Assembly (NCBI RefSeq): GCF_000253115.1
Contig: NC_014145.1
Location: 1,302,001 to 1,366,000, forward strand
Origin: Thiomonas arsenitoxydans
GTDB lineage: Bacteria; Pseudomonadota; Gammaproteobacteria; Burkholderiales; Burkholderiaceae_C
DNA: 64,000 nucleotides
Direction: 5' to 3'
Part shown: one piece after another, positions 56,503 to 64,000 of the stretch
Layout of the letters: the number at the start of each line of letters is the position of its first letter
How positions within the stretch are numbered: position 1 is the first letter of the stretch
Program-made: the position numbers and the translations under genes
Notes under the pieces: generated by a model
Database searches by the model: none
Told to the model about the DNA's origin: nothing
Seen by the model: only the letters and a program-made list of their open reading frames with translations

Positions 56503-57587
56503 TTGCCAAAGCCATCAAGGGCCGCGGCTTCCGCGGGGCGCTAGCGTATGACCTGGGCAAAGAACAGGGCCGGATCCTGGCGTCCAACATGGCCGGTCGT
56601 ACTCCCCGCGAGCTGGCCGCCGAGTTCGGCGCGGTGCGCCGGCTGCGGCCCAATCTGGGCAAGGCCGTGTTGCATGTGTCGCTGTCGGCCGCCGTGGGCG
56701 AGAAGCTGACCGATGCGCAGTGGCAGCAGATCGCGCAGCACTATCTGCGGGGAATGGGGTTGACGAACAACCCGTTCATCGTCACGCGGCACACGGACAC
56801 CGAGCACGAACACATCCACCTGCTCGTCAGTCGCATCACGCTGTCTGGCAAGGTAGTGAGCGACGGGCGGGACTATGCGCGGCAGGAAGTCCTCATGCGA
56901 GAGATCGAGAGAGCGTTCGGTCTGCAATCCGTGGCGCCCAGCCGTGCGTCGCCGCGCAAGGCGGCCCGGAAGGGCGAGATCGAAGGCGCGTTGCGCACAG
57001 GCCAGCCGTCCAGTCGCCAGCGCTTGCAGCAGTTGTGCGACGCCGCAGCCGCGGGCTGCGACAGCTTCACCACCTACGTGGAGCGGCTGGAGGCCGTCGG
57101 CGTGGAGGTGGTGCCGGTGGTGCAACGGGGCGGGGCGAAGCTCTCCGGCCTGTCCTACCGGCTCGAGGGCGTGCTGATGAAAGGCAGTGACCTGGGGCGC
57201 GGCTATGCCGCCGCAGGGATTCAACAACGAGGGGTGAGCTATGAACAAGACCGAGACGTTGCGGCAGTCCGCCGCTGCAGCGAACGAGAAGCGGCTCGCG
57301 CATTTGGCGCAGCAGATCGAGGCGGTGCGCCAGGCGAAGCATCAGCGCGTGGAGGATCTGGCGACGAGCCTGGAGCCGCTGGCGCAGGCGATGGCCGCCT
57401 TGAGCGACGAGACGCTGCAGACCTTGATGCTGATCGAGCGCAGGACACGCGAACAGGCCGAAGCGTTCACGAGTCAGTTGCAGGACGAGGTGCGCGCGTT
57501 CCGGGAGGCCACGGCCGCGGCGCGCAAGGCCGCGGACCGGATGAAGCAATCGATGTTCGTGCCGAACGAAAATTGACCCACTTTTGA
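56499..57587 (+). CDS. Relaxase (MobA/VirD2-like), C-terminus altered by IS21
   Basis: 362 codons. The nicking domain has the early Tyr (GALAYDLGK near residue 18) and the His triad TRHTDTEHEHIHLLVSRI near residue 110, and a late KGSDLGRGY motif. After about residue 265 the frame turns into Ala/Gly/Arg-rich text that is a shadow of the overlapping gene at 57241. The true relaxase could end or shift near there. The IS21 left end (57554) lies in its last codons. Confidence 0.82.
   Translation: MIAKAIKGRGFRGALAYDLGKEQGRILASNMAGRTPRELAAEFGAVRRLRPNLGKAVLHVSLSAAVGEKLTDAQWQQIAQHYLRGMGLTNNPFIVTRHTDTEHEHIHLLVSRITLSGKVVSDGRDYARQEVLMREIERAFGLQSVAPSRASPRKAARKGEIEGALRTGQPSSRQRLQQLCDAAAAGCDSFTTYVERLEAVGVEVVPVVQRGGAKLSGLSYRLEGVLMKGSDLGRGYAAAGIQQRGVSYEQDRDVAAVRRCSEREAARAFGAADRGGAPGEASARGGSGDEPGAAGAGDGRLERRDAADLDADRAQDTRTGRSVHESVAGRGARVPGGHGRGAQGRGPDEAIDVRAERKLTHF
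57241..57576 (+). CDS. Small coiled-coil mobilization protein overlapping relaxase, 3' end replaced by IS21
   Basis: 111 residues, a regular amphipathic helix (LAHLAQQIEAVRQAKHQRVEDLATSLE and others), ATG behind GAGGGGTGAGC. It lies in another frame inside the relaxase end, like the mobA/mobB overlap of some plasmids. The last six residues (FVPNEN) are coded by the IS21 end, so the natural C-terminus is lost. Confidence 0.55.
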   Translation: MNKTETLRQSAAAANEKRLAHLAQQIEAVRQAKHQRVEDLATSLEPLAQAMAALSDETLQTLMLIERRTREQAEAFTSQLQDEVRAFREATAAARKAADRMKQSMFVPNEN

Positions 57588-57659
57588 AGGTTATGCCGAC
57601 GCAAAATTGACCCGGGTGTTCCACCTACCCTGCTGCTTTTTTAGGCACGGGGAGCAGGA

Positions 57660-59189
57660 GTGATCACCATGGACATGATTGGCAAGATCCGGCGGATGCA
57701 TTTCCGCCAGAACAAATCCGTTCGAGAGATTGCCCGCAGTACGGGGCTGTCGCGCAACACGGTGCGTACCTGGCTACGCCAGCCGGGCGATGTCGTACCG
57801 CGGTACGCGGCGCGGCGAACACAACCCTCGCGCAAGCTCGCGCCCTATGTGGAGTGGCTCCGGCAGGCCGTGGCCATTGATGCGCAGCGTCCTAAAGCGC
57901 AGCGGCGCACGGCCAGGGCATTGCATGCCGAGTTGAAGCGACAAGGCTATGACGGCGCCTACAGCCGCGTCACCGATTTACTGCGCGCTTGGCGACAGGC
58001 CGATGGCACGAGCGCTGTGCACGCCTTCGTGCCCTTGACGTTTGCGCTGGGCGAAGCCTTCCAGTTCGACTGGAGTGAAGAGAGCATGGTGGTGGGCGGC
58101 GTGCCGTACCGCGTGCAGGTTGCCCACGTCAAGCTGTGCGCCAGCCGTGCCTTCTGGCTGGGGGCCTATCCCAGCCAAGGTCACGAGATGCTGTTTGACG
58201 CCCATACCCAGGCGTTTGCCGCCTTCGGCGGAGTGCCGCATCGCGGCATCTATGACAACATGAAGACAGCCGTCGACAAAGTGCACCCGCGCAAGAAGCG
58301 CGACGTCAACGCGCGCTTTGCGGCGATGTGCAGCCACTACCTGTTCGACCCCGACTTCTGCAACGTCGCTTCCGGTTGGGAGAAGGGGGTGGTGGAGAAG
58401 AACGTCCAGGACAGCAGGCGACGTGTGTGGATTGAGGCCCTGTCGACGCCCTGGCGCTCCTTTGCCGAACTCAATGCCTGGCTGGCCATGCGCTGCCGTG
58501 GCTTGTGGCAGGAGATCTTCCATCCCGAGTTCAGCCAGTTCACCGTGGCCGAGATGCTCGAGCACGAGCAGCCGCACCTCATGCCCATGCCCACAGCGTT
58601 CGACGGCTATGTGGACAACACGGTCAAGGTCAGCAGCACCTGTCTGGTGGCCATGGCTGGCAATCGTTACTCCGTGCCCTGTGAACTCGCCGGGCGGCGG
58701 GTGAGCACCCGGGTGTATCCCACCGAGGTGGTCGTGGTGCATGACGGCGTGTGTGTGGCCCGCCATGCGCGGCTGGCCAACCGGGGACAGACCACCTACG
58801 ACTGGCAGCACTATGTGCCGCTGATTCAACGCAAACCCGGGGCGTTGCGCAACGGCGCGCCGTTTGCCGATCTGCCCCAGCCCTTGCAGCAACTGCGCCA
58901 GGCGCTGCTGCGGCAAGACGGGGGCGACCGGCTCATGGCCCAGGTGCTGGCGCTGGTGCCCGCATCCGGGCTGGAGGCGGTCCTGGTGGCCGCTGCGCTG
59001 GTGCTGGAAGCCACGGCCCCGTCCGGGCGCATCAGCGTGGAGCATGTGGTCAACGTGATGGGGCGCTTGCAGACCGGCCCCCAGCCCGCCCAAGTGACCA
59101 CGGCCTTGACGATGGCCGATCCACCCCGCGCCGACACGGCCCGCTATGACCGCCTGCGGGTGACTGACGAGGAGCGAGATCATGCGTGA
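57660..59189 (+). CDS. istA: IS21 transposase IstA
   Basis: 509 residues. N-terminal HTH ([21 protein letters not shown]), then a DDE core with [19 protein letters not shown] and the [12 protein letters not shown]lu block. GTG at 57660 or ATG at 57669. Overlaps istB by 8 bases. Confidence 0.93.
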   Translation: MITMDMIGKIRRMHFRQNKSVREIARSTGLSRNTVRTWLRQPGDVVPRYAARRTQPSRKLAPYVEWLRQAVAIDAQRPKAQRRTARALHAELKRQGYDGAYSRVTDLLRAWRQADGTSAVHAFVPLTFALGEAFQFDWSEESMVVGGVPYRVQVAHVKLCASRAFWLGAYPSQGHEMLFDAHTQAFAAFGGVPHRGIYDNMKTAVDKVHPRKKRDVNARFAAMCSHYLFDPDFCNVASGWEKGVVEKNVQDSRRRVWIEALSTPWRSFAELNAWLAMRCRGLWQEIFHPEFSQFTVAEMLEHEQPHLMPMPTAFDGYVDNTVKVSSTCLVAMAGNRYSVPCELAGRRVSTRVYPTEVVVVHDGVCVARHARLANRGQTTYDWQHYVPLIQRKPGALRNGAPFADLPQPLQQLRQALLRQDGGDRLMAQVLALVPASGLEAVLVAAALVLEATAPSGRISVEHVVNVMGRLQTGPQPAQVTTALTMADPPRADTARYDRLRVTDEERDHA

Positions 59190-60000
59190 GGTCATTGCGG
59201 AACTCAAGGCGTTGCGGCTGCACGGCATGGCCGGCGCCTGGGCCGATTTGCAAGGTCTGGGGACGAACGCCAGGCTGGATGCCGCGCAGTGGCTCGTCGA
59301 GCATTTGCTGCAGGCCGAGCAGGAAGATCGCGCCGTGCGCTCGGTACGCCATCAAATCCTCTCGGCCCGCTTCCCGGTGCACCGCGATCTAGCGGGGTTT
59401 GACTTTGATGCCTCAAGGGTTGATCGCACGCTGGTGGGGCAACTCGCCAGCATGGCCTTTACCGAAGCCGCGCACAACGTCGTGCTGGTGGGCGGGCCCG
59501 GCACGGGAAAGAGCCATCTGGGCACGGCCATCGGCGTGGCGGGCATCACGCAGCACGGCAAGCGGGTGCGGTTTTACTCCACCGTCGATCTGGTCAACGC
59601 GCTGGAGCAGGAGAAGGCGCAGGGCAAAGCCGGGCGGATTGCGGCAAGCCTCTTGCGTATGGACTTGGTCATTCTCGATGAGCTGGGGTATCTGCCCTTC
59701 AGTCAGGCGGGCGGGGCTTTGTTGTTCCATCTGCTGTCCAAGCTCTACGAGCACACCAGCGTGCTGATCACGACCAATCTGGCCTTCGGCGAGTGGTCCA
59801 GCGTGTTCATCGATGCGAAGATGACCACCGCCTTGCTCGACCGGCTCACACACCACTGCCACATTCTGGAAACCGGGAACGAGAGCTACCGCTTCCGTCA
59901 CAGCACGGAAACCGCCAAGACCCGCATCAAGGCGCGGGAGCAAAGGCGTTCGGGCACAGCACAGGCACCCCAGCCCGCTGAGCCCGAGACACCGCTTTGA
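59182..60000 (+). CDS. istB: IS21 helper ATPase IstB
   Basis: 272 residues; AAA-type Walker [11 protein letters not shown] and Walker [12 protein letters not shown]. It selects targets for IstA. Intact. Confidence 0.95.
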   Translation: MREVIAELKALRLHGMAGAWADLQGLGTNARLDAAQWLVEHLLQAEQEDRAVRSVRHQILSARFPVHRDLAGFDFDASRVDRTLVGQLASMAFTEAAHNVVLVGGPGTGKSHLGTAIGVAGITQHGKRVRFYSTVDLVNALEQEKAQGKAGRIAASLLRMDLVILDELGYLPFSQAGGALLFHLLSKLYEHTSVLITTNLAFGEWSSVFIDAKMTTALLDRLTHHCHILETGNESYRFRHSTETAKTRIKAREQRRSGTAQAPQPAEPETPL

Positions 60001-60197
60001 CCCCCACAAGCCCTTGGGGCAAGCCGCTCTGGGCTACGCCCGACGCAGCTTGCCCCAAGGATCCAAACCCACCCACCAGGAGCCAACCCCACGCAAAAAC
60101 CGTAGACTTATCCACACCCGACTGCGACGCAGTCGGCCTTAGACCCCGGGTCAAAATTGAATCGGCACGGTGGGTCAAAATTCCATCGGCACGAACA

Positions 60198-60239
60198 GAT
60201 GAGTTGTTTACGCTGCTGGAAAAGGCGGATCGGATTTAG
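60198..60239 (+). pseudogene. Possible HsdR C-terminal tail
   Basis: Thirteen codons to the right of IS21 (DELFTLLEKADRI, then stop) resemble the end of type I restriction R subunits, which are commonly followed by a YgjP-like gene, as here. Too short to prove. Confidence 0.3.
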
Positions 60240-60243
60240 CGCA

Positions 60244-60579
60244 ATGATGGCAATCGATCACAAAGGCCAGTTCAAGCAGCGCGTCCGGCTATGGGCCGAC
60301 AAGCTGGACGTCAAGATTGTCTGGTTGGGTGTGCGGCCGATGCGGAACAAATGGGCCTCGTGTTCCACCGCAGGCCATTTGAATTTCAGCGACGAACTGC
60401 CTGGCTTGAAACCCGAACTGTGGGACTACGTGATCGTCCACGAGCTGCTCCACTTCTCTGTTCCCAATCACGGAAAACTTTGGAAGAGCCTGATGCGTTC
60501 ACATCTGGGCGATTATGAAGCATATGAGGACGCGCTAAAGCGGATTGTGGGCAACAAGTCGCCGCAGCGTACGCGCTGA
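60244..60579 (+). CDS. YgjP/SprT-like zinc metallopeptidase, short form
   Basis: 111 residues with HELLHFSVPNHGKLW (HExxH plus a third His) and RNKWASCSTAG, the YgjP-like pattern. Typical YgjP is about twice as long; this is either a short form or lacks its N-terminus. Linked to type I restriction loci. Alternative start 60247. Confidence 0.7.
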   Translation: MMAIDHKGQFKQRVRLWADKLDVKIVWLGVRPMRNKWASCSTAGHLNFSDELPGLKPELWDYVIVHELLHFSVPNHGKLWKSLMRSHLGDYEAYEDALKRIVGNKSPQRTR

Positions 60580-60585
60580 AACATA

Positions 60586-60667
60586 CTTCGGTGTATTGCG
60601 CAATGCGCCCGATGGCTTCGAGAATGTGGGCGATGTAGTCGGGAATGCGCAACTCGGCGCGTTTCAT
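60586..60667 (-). pseudogene. hepT: HepT-like toxin, N-terminal fragment
   Basis: Only about 27 residues (MKRAELRIPDYIAHILEAIGRIAQYTE) of the usual 110-140 remain before the sequence becomes antisense to the peptidase gene. The RxxxxHxY RNase motif near the C-terminus is absent, so no toxin can be made. Overlaps the mntA stop by 4 bases. Confidence 0.7.
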
Positions 60668-60954
60668 ACCGCGCGGGCCTCTGCAAGCACTACGGCACGG
60701 AACTTCTCAGGGAGATCACCCGGGGTGAGGACATCAACAGGCACGCCCAGCAAGCGCTCCAGTTCGACCTGGATGGCCGCAACATCCATCAGTGACGTTT
60801 CCGCCGTGGGATCAACCAGCACATCCAGGTCACTGCGGTCGTCATCCTCGCCACGCACGACCGACCCGAAAACACGCGCGTTGCGGGCACGATGGGCCAG
60901 AACAATGCGGAGAATCTCGGCTCGATGGTTTTGCAGGGCTTGGGAGGGCTTCAT
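60664..60954 (-). CDS. mntA: MntA-like nucleotidyltransferase antitoxin
   Basis: 96 residues with the minimal nucleotidyltransferase motif GSVVRGEDDDRSDLDVLV. MntA adds AMP to a Tyr of HepT, blocking it. Its toxin is truncated, so it is now an orphan. Confidence 0.85.
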   Translation of the reverse strand: MKPSQALQNHRAEILRIVLAHRARNARVFGSVVRGEDDDRSDLDVLVDPTAETSLMDVAAIQVELERLLGVPVDVLTPGDLPEKFRAVVLAEARAV

Positions 60955-60963
60955 GATCGCGCA

Positions 60964-61302
60964 TTATCCCAGCTTCTTCGCCAGTTTCTCCGCCTCGATA
61001 TGCGTGTAGCGCTTGAGCATGGCGAGTGACTTGTGACCGGTCATGCTGGCTACCTCCATGACGCCGAGGCCCAGCTCAAACAGTCTGCTTGTCGCCTCAT
61101 GTCGCAGATCGTGAAACCGCAGATCGGACAAGAATGAGGGGTCGGGCTTCACGCCTTTCCCGGCGTAATTGGCTTCGTATTGGCGCCGCGCGCGTGCAAG
61201 GCACAGACGCCATGATCGCTCAAAACTTTGCGACGTTGCCCACCCGAACACGCGGCCGTCGATCCGACGCGGCAAGCTCTGCAGCGCCGCCGCCGCAGCA
61301 CT
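60964..61302 (-). pseudogene. int: Tyrosine integrase 2, C-terminal part (split by IS)
   Basis: Encodes the catalytic half: HDLRHEATSRLF, GHKSLAMLKRYTH with the Tyr nucleophile, then AEKLAKKLG. The 5' edge is the AGCACT duplication at 61297-61302. Joining codon 61296 to 63225 restores one frame with the N-terminal part. Confidence 0.88.
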
Positions 61303-63224
61303 CCCGAGTTCGACACCAACTGTCGTAAGTGCTTGATCTGTCTATGGCAGGTTGTTGAAATTGCCACTACAGCAGGGGCAGTTGGGTGTCTTGGGTGGGT
61401 TTTTTGATGTTGAGTGCGGCCAGGACATCGGCCTGGCGAGGTTGGATGGTGGAGATGCCGTGGATGGGGGCGCCGCTGTCGATGCGCACGGTGTGGCGCT
61501 GGATGCGGCGCAGGTCGGCCAGGGCGGTTTCTGGAGACAGTTCGCTGCTGGCGAGTTTGAGGCGCTGGCGCATGACGCGGTACAGGATCAGCGCGATGAA
61601 GCACAGGCTGGCGTGGGCCTTGATGCGCTCGGGCCGGCGGTGGAACACCGGGGCGATCTCGATCTCGGACTTGAGCACCTTGAAGCCACGCTCGATGTCG
61701 GCCAGCGACTTGTAGCGCCGCACCACCTCGGCCGGGCTCAGATCCTGGACATTGGTGACCAGCATCAGCTTGCCGTCCATGAGTTGCGCTCGCGCGAGTG
61801 CGGTTTCATCGATCGCATAGGTGAACAGATCGGACTGCAGGTCCACCTTGATGATGCGCGCCAGGCGGGCGTCGCTGACTTCGTGGAAGAAGCGGGCCTT
61901 GGCGCCGGAATCCGAGAGCTTGCGCCCGCGCTGGACTTTGCCTTCGTCCTGGGCGTCGAGCTTGCCGGCCAACTGATCGGCGCGTTGCTGCAAGGCATGG
62001 ATGCGTGCAAGGCGCTCCTGGGTTTGCTCGGTCGCTCGCACGGGGCTGTGGACCACCACCAGGCGATGGCCTTGCCACTGCGCCTCTTCGACGATCTCCT
62101 GGTTGGCCTGGGCAGCACGCTCGCTCATGGGCTCGAGAAGATCGACAAACTCACCGTAGCGTCGCCCCGGCACCGCCAGGATGAACTCCAGCGGCCGATC
62201 TCCAGCCCCATGCAACTTGGACAACGCCTCGATGTTGTCAAGCGAAAGTAGCCCGCGGTCGGCCACCACCACCAGGCGCCTGATGTGCGGGTAGCGCGAG
62301 AGCACCTTCTTCAAGGTGGGCTCCAGGGTCGGCGCCTCGGCGGCGTTGCCGTCGAACACCTCGTGGAAGATCGGCATGCCGTCGGCTGTCTGCACCACGC
62401 CCAGCAGGAACTGCCGGGCGATCACGCCCTCCTTGGACAGGCCGAAGTGGCGTACATCACCGTCTTGCTGGCTGAGACCTTCGGCGCGGATGGTGGTCAG
62501 ATCGTAAAAGACCACCGAGAGGTCTTCATCAATGAGCGGGCGCAGCAACTGGGCCACGCAGTCGTCGACGGCTTGCTGGTGGTCCATCAGGGCATCCATG
62601 CTGCGCAGCAAGTGCTGATGCGTCAGCTTGTCCACGTCGATGCCGGGCATGCTGACGGTCTGCAGCCAGCGCAGCACGCCCAGCTTGGAGTCTGGGTCGC
62701 ACAGTCGGTTGAAGACCATCACACGGATCGCGTGCTCGACCGCAGTGGTGAACCGGGCGCGCCGGAAGATGGCGCCCAGGCCATGGAATCCGAGTTCGTG
62801 CCACAAGGCGTGCAGGGCCCAAACATCGCCCAACGTCAGCGCCGACTCGAAGCGCACCTGAGACGGATCACTGTCGCCCGAAGGCCGACCCTTGGCCCGC
62901 AGCAAGGCCCCCAGCAGGGCATCGAGCGGTCCGCCCTGTTCGTCCAGACGCCCGAGGGTTGCGATCGTGCGTTGCCGGGGTTGGCCATCCGCGTTGCGGA
63001 ACGACTCCACCAGCCGAACGTAGCGGTGACCGCCCGAGGAGGAGATCTTGAGGAACATGCACCAAGTATAGCGCTGCGCACGCGCAGATGAACTACTTCA
63101 CGGTAGTAAATTGGCACTACAAAGAAATCTGAAAACGCCCTTCTGAGCGCTTGCAAGTGATTGATTCATAGGACCCCGGCGATTGTTTGTGGCTGCGCAA
63201 CGGCTTCGAACTGTCGAACTCAGG
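61303..63224 (-). mobile_element. IS1634-type insertion sequence within integrase 2
   Basis: Ends CCCGAGTTCGACA (61303) and, backwards from 63224, CCTGAGTTCGACA, 12 of 13 equal. AGCACT flanks both sides (61297-61302, 63225-63230): a 6-bp target duplication. About 1.92 kb with one transposase, as expected for this group. The insertion is clean and apparently recent. Confidence 0.88.
61367..63058 (-). CDS. IS1634-family transposase
   Basis: 563 residues. N-terminus MFLKISSSGGHRYVRLVES and QRTIATLGRLDE are typical; a DDE core includes VVADRGLLS and VFYDLTTI. Long C-terminal ADIERGFKVLKSE block. Intact and probably functional. Confidence 0.9.
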   Translation of the reverse strand: MFLKISSSGGHRYVRLVESFRNADGQPRQRTIATLGRLDEQGGPLDALLGALLRAKGRPSGDSDPSQVRFESALTLGDVWALHALWHELGFHGLGAIFRRARFTTAVEHAIRVMVFNRLCDPDSKLGVLRWLQTVSMPGIDVDKLTHQHLLRSMDALMDHQQAVDDCVAQLLRPLIDEDLSVVFYDLTTIRAEGLSQQDGDVRHFGLSKEGVIARQFLLGVVQTADGMPIFHEVFDGNAAEAPTLEPTLKKVLSRYPHIRRLVVVADRGLLSLDNIEALSKLHGAGDRPLEFILAVPGRRYGEFVDLLEPMSERAAQANQEIVEEAQWQGHRLVVVHSPVRATEQTQERLARIHALQQRADQLAGKLDAQDEGKVQRGRKLSDSGAKARFFHEVSDARLARIIKVDLQSDLFTYAIDETALARAQLMDGKLMLVTNVQDLSPAEVVRRYKSLADIERGFKVLKSEIEIAPVFHRRPERIKAHASLCFIALILYRVMRQRLKLASSELSPETALADLRRIQRHTVRIDSGAPIHGISTIQPRQADVLAALNIKKPTQDTQLPLL

Positions 63225-63944
63225 AGCACTGGACAGCGCCACCGTCCGGCTCTCGCCGTTCTTGGTGTCCACTAGATGCGCGGTGCGGCGGACGAGATCG
63301 ATCCGCGACCATTCCAGCCCGAGCAACTCGCCCAGGCGCATGCTGGACTCGACGGCCAGGGTGATAGCCTGCCGCATGCCGGGCGCGCGGTCAGACCGTC
63401 CGGCATCTGCGGCAGCAAGCAACGCCTCAAGCTCACCGGGCTGCAAGCGCCGATCCCTTGCCTTGGGCAACGACGGCTTGCGTATCGACTTGACCGGGTT
63501 GCCAGAGGGCAGAGAGATGCTGAGTTCTTTTTCAACGAACGTGAACAGCCCGGACAGCGCGTTGAGATGGTGAATGACAGACTGCGCAGACAGGCCTTCG
63601 GCCAGCAGTTCATCACGCCAGGCCGCCACATCGGCGGCGCGGATGGCGGCAAGAAACATCGGGCCGAACCGCTCCGATGCAACGCGCATGTAGCGCGTCA
63701 CGTCCGCGCGTGATGCCAGCGACTGCACAGGCCCGGCCACATACCGCTCCGCGACCTGCGTGAATGTGGTCTTGCCCGCGTCATCGCGTAGCACGGCGGC
63801 ATTGCCGCGTTGAAGTTCGCGCTCGACCTCCCGCGCCCAGGCCTCCGCGTCGCTTTTCAGATCGAACGTGCGTGAAAGTGTCGGCATGCCGCGCCGCCGA
63901 ATCTGCACCATCCAGCCTGCTTTCCGTTGCTCAAAGTACGCCAT
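63225..63944 (-). pseudogene. int: Tyrosine integrase 2, N-terminal part (split by IS)
   Basis: 240 codons from ATG 63944 (MAYFEQRKAGWMVQIRR) through the core-binding domain and the Arg block SSMRLGELLGLEW to SSA at the duplication. Then the IS begins; the frame runs on into IS DNA to 63117. Joined to 60964-61296, it gives a 350-residue integrase. About two thirds of residues agree with integrase 1. Confidence 0.88.
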
Positions 63945-63957
63945 AACCGAACCCCCG

Positions 63958-63976
63958 ATTCCCACTAGATTCCCAC
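63958..63976 (+). promoter_or_regulatory. Two ATTCCCAC repeats, 11-bp period, upstream of integrase 2
   Basis: Copies at 63958-63966 (ATTCCCACT) and 63969-63976, 14 bases from the integrase start. The same motif and period are found beside tRNA-Arg at 54307/54318. Candidate arm sites of this integrase. Confidence 0.6.
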
Positions 63977-64000
63977 AAATGTCGGGAAAAATACTAGCAG

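Larger units (their letters stand above)
57554..60197 (+). mobile_element. IS21-family insertion sequence
   Basis: Left end TGTTCGTGCCGAACG and right end (read backwards) TGTTCGTGCCGATGG, with inner repeats of AAATTGACCC at both ends (two per end, as IS21 transposases need). Holds istA and istB. No matching flanking duplication (TCGA against GATG), so a deletion or recombination followed insertion. 60012-60060 holds a perfect 13-bp stem CCTTGGGGCAAGC. Confidence 0.85.
54216..64000. mobile_element. Integrative mobilizable element at tRNA-Arg, right end outside window
   Basis: The region holds a regulator, a hairpin array, mobC-like and relaxase genes, cargo, three toxin-antitoxin/restriction remnants and a (split) integrase pointing inwards at the far end. 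ATTCCCAC repeats are found at both ends. No type IV secretion genes are present, so it could only be mobilised by others. Two insertion sequences and truncated genes show decay. Confidence 0.65.

Noticed and set aside
57550..60201. Target duplication of the IS21 element
   Set aside because: TCGA on the left and GATG on the right do not match.

Overview
The window looks like part of a betaproteobacterial chromosome (order Burkholderiales, Thiomonas-like). This is inferred from the high GC content, the complete isc cluster with hscBA and fdx, the full cco/cbb3 oxidase set under FNR-type sites, and the sulfur and copper genes. The genus is not proven by the sequence.

Layout: (A) 1-8394 is accessory DNA ending at tRNA-Asn: an unknown partial gene, an hsdR 5' remnant cut by an IS66 element, an island ATPase, an AlpA-like regulator and a tyrosine integrase next to the tRNA. 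(B) 8395-50614 is mostly core: ferredoxin reductase and FdxA; a persulfide module (SqrR/BigR-type repressor, two YeeE/YedE subunits, persulfide dioxygenase); tex; clpB behind a sigma32-like promoter; two SCO copper chaperones; a TRAP transporter pair; a lysR-selD unit; iscRSUA-hscBA-fdx; a DnaQ/GIY-YIG nuclease; fadL; yggX; argA; hrpA; then ccoI-ccoS, ccoNOQP, ccoG, ccoH, an FNR regulator, a TauE/SafE-like membrane protein and a NUDIX hydrolase. (C) 50615-54055 is a decayed element: an IS5/IS427-type insertion, a DUF932 remnant, hicAB, and an integrase that has lost its catalytic end, stopping at a 3' half of tRNA-Pro. (D) 54139-64000 is tRNA-Arg(TCT) followed by an integrative mobilizable element: HTH regulator, tandem hairpin array, mobC-like gene and relaxase, IS21, hsdR tail with a YgjP-like peptidase, mntA with a broken hepT, and an integrase split by an IS1634-type element.

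How the genes work together: the isc genes build Fe-S clusters needed by FNR, CcoG and the ferredoxins. FNR-like boxes sit before ccoI and ccoN, so low oxygen probably switches on the high-affinity oxidase. CcoI, CcoG, CcoH, CcoS and the SCO proteins are assembly or copper-supply factors. The BigR/SqrR module links persulfide sensing to sulfur transport and oxidation.

The most distinctive signals are non-coding. Paired 11-bp-period repeats lie upstream of both related integrases, and one of those motifs recurs beside tRNA-Arg. A 42-bp-period array of hairpins lies between the HTH regulator and the relaxase genes. A 174-bp nested palindrome separates hrpA from ccoI. A REP-like element is read in frame inside hrpA. 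A perfect AATACT-N6-AGTATT palindrome occurs twice upstream of fadL. No rRNA genes or CRISPR arrays were seen.
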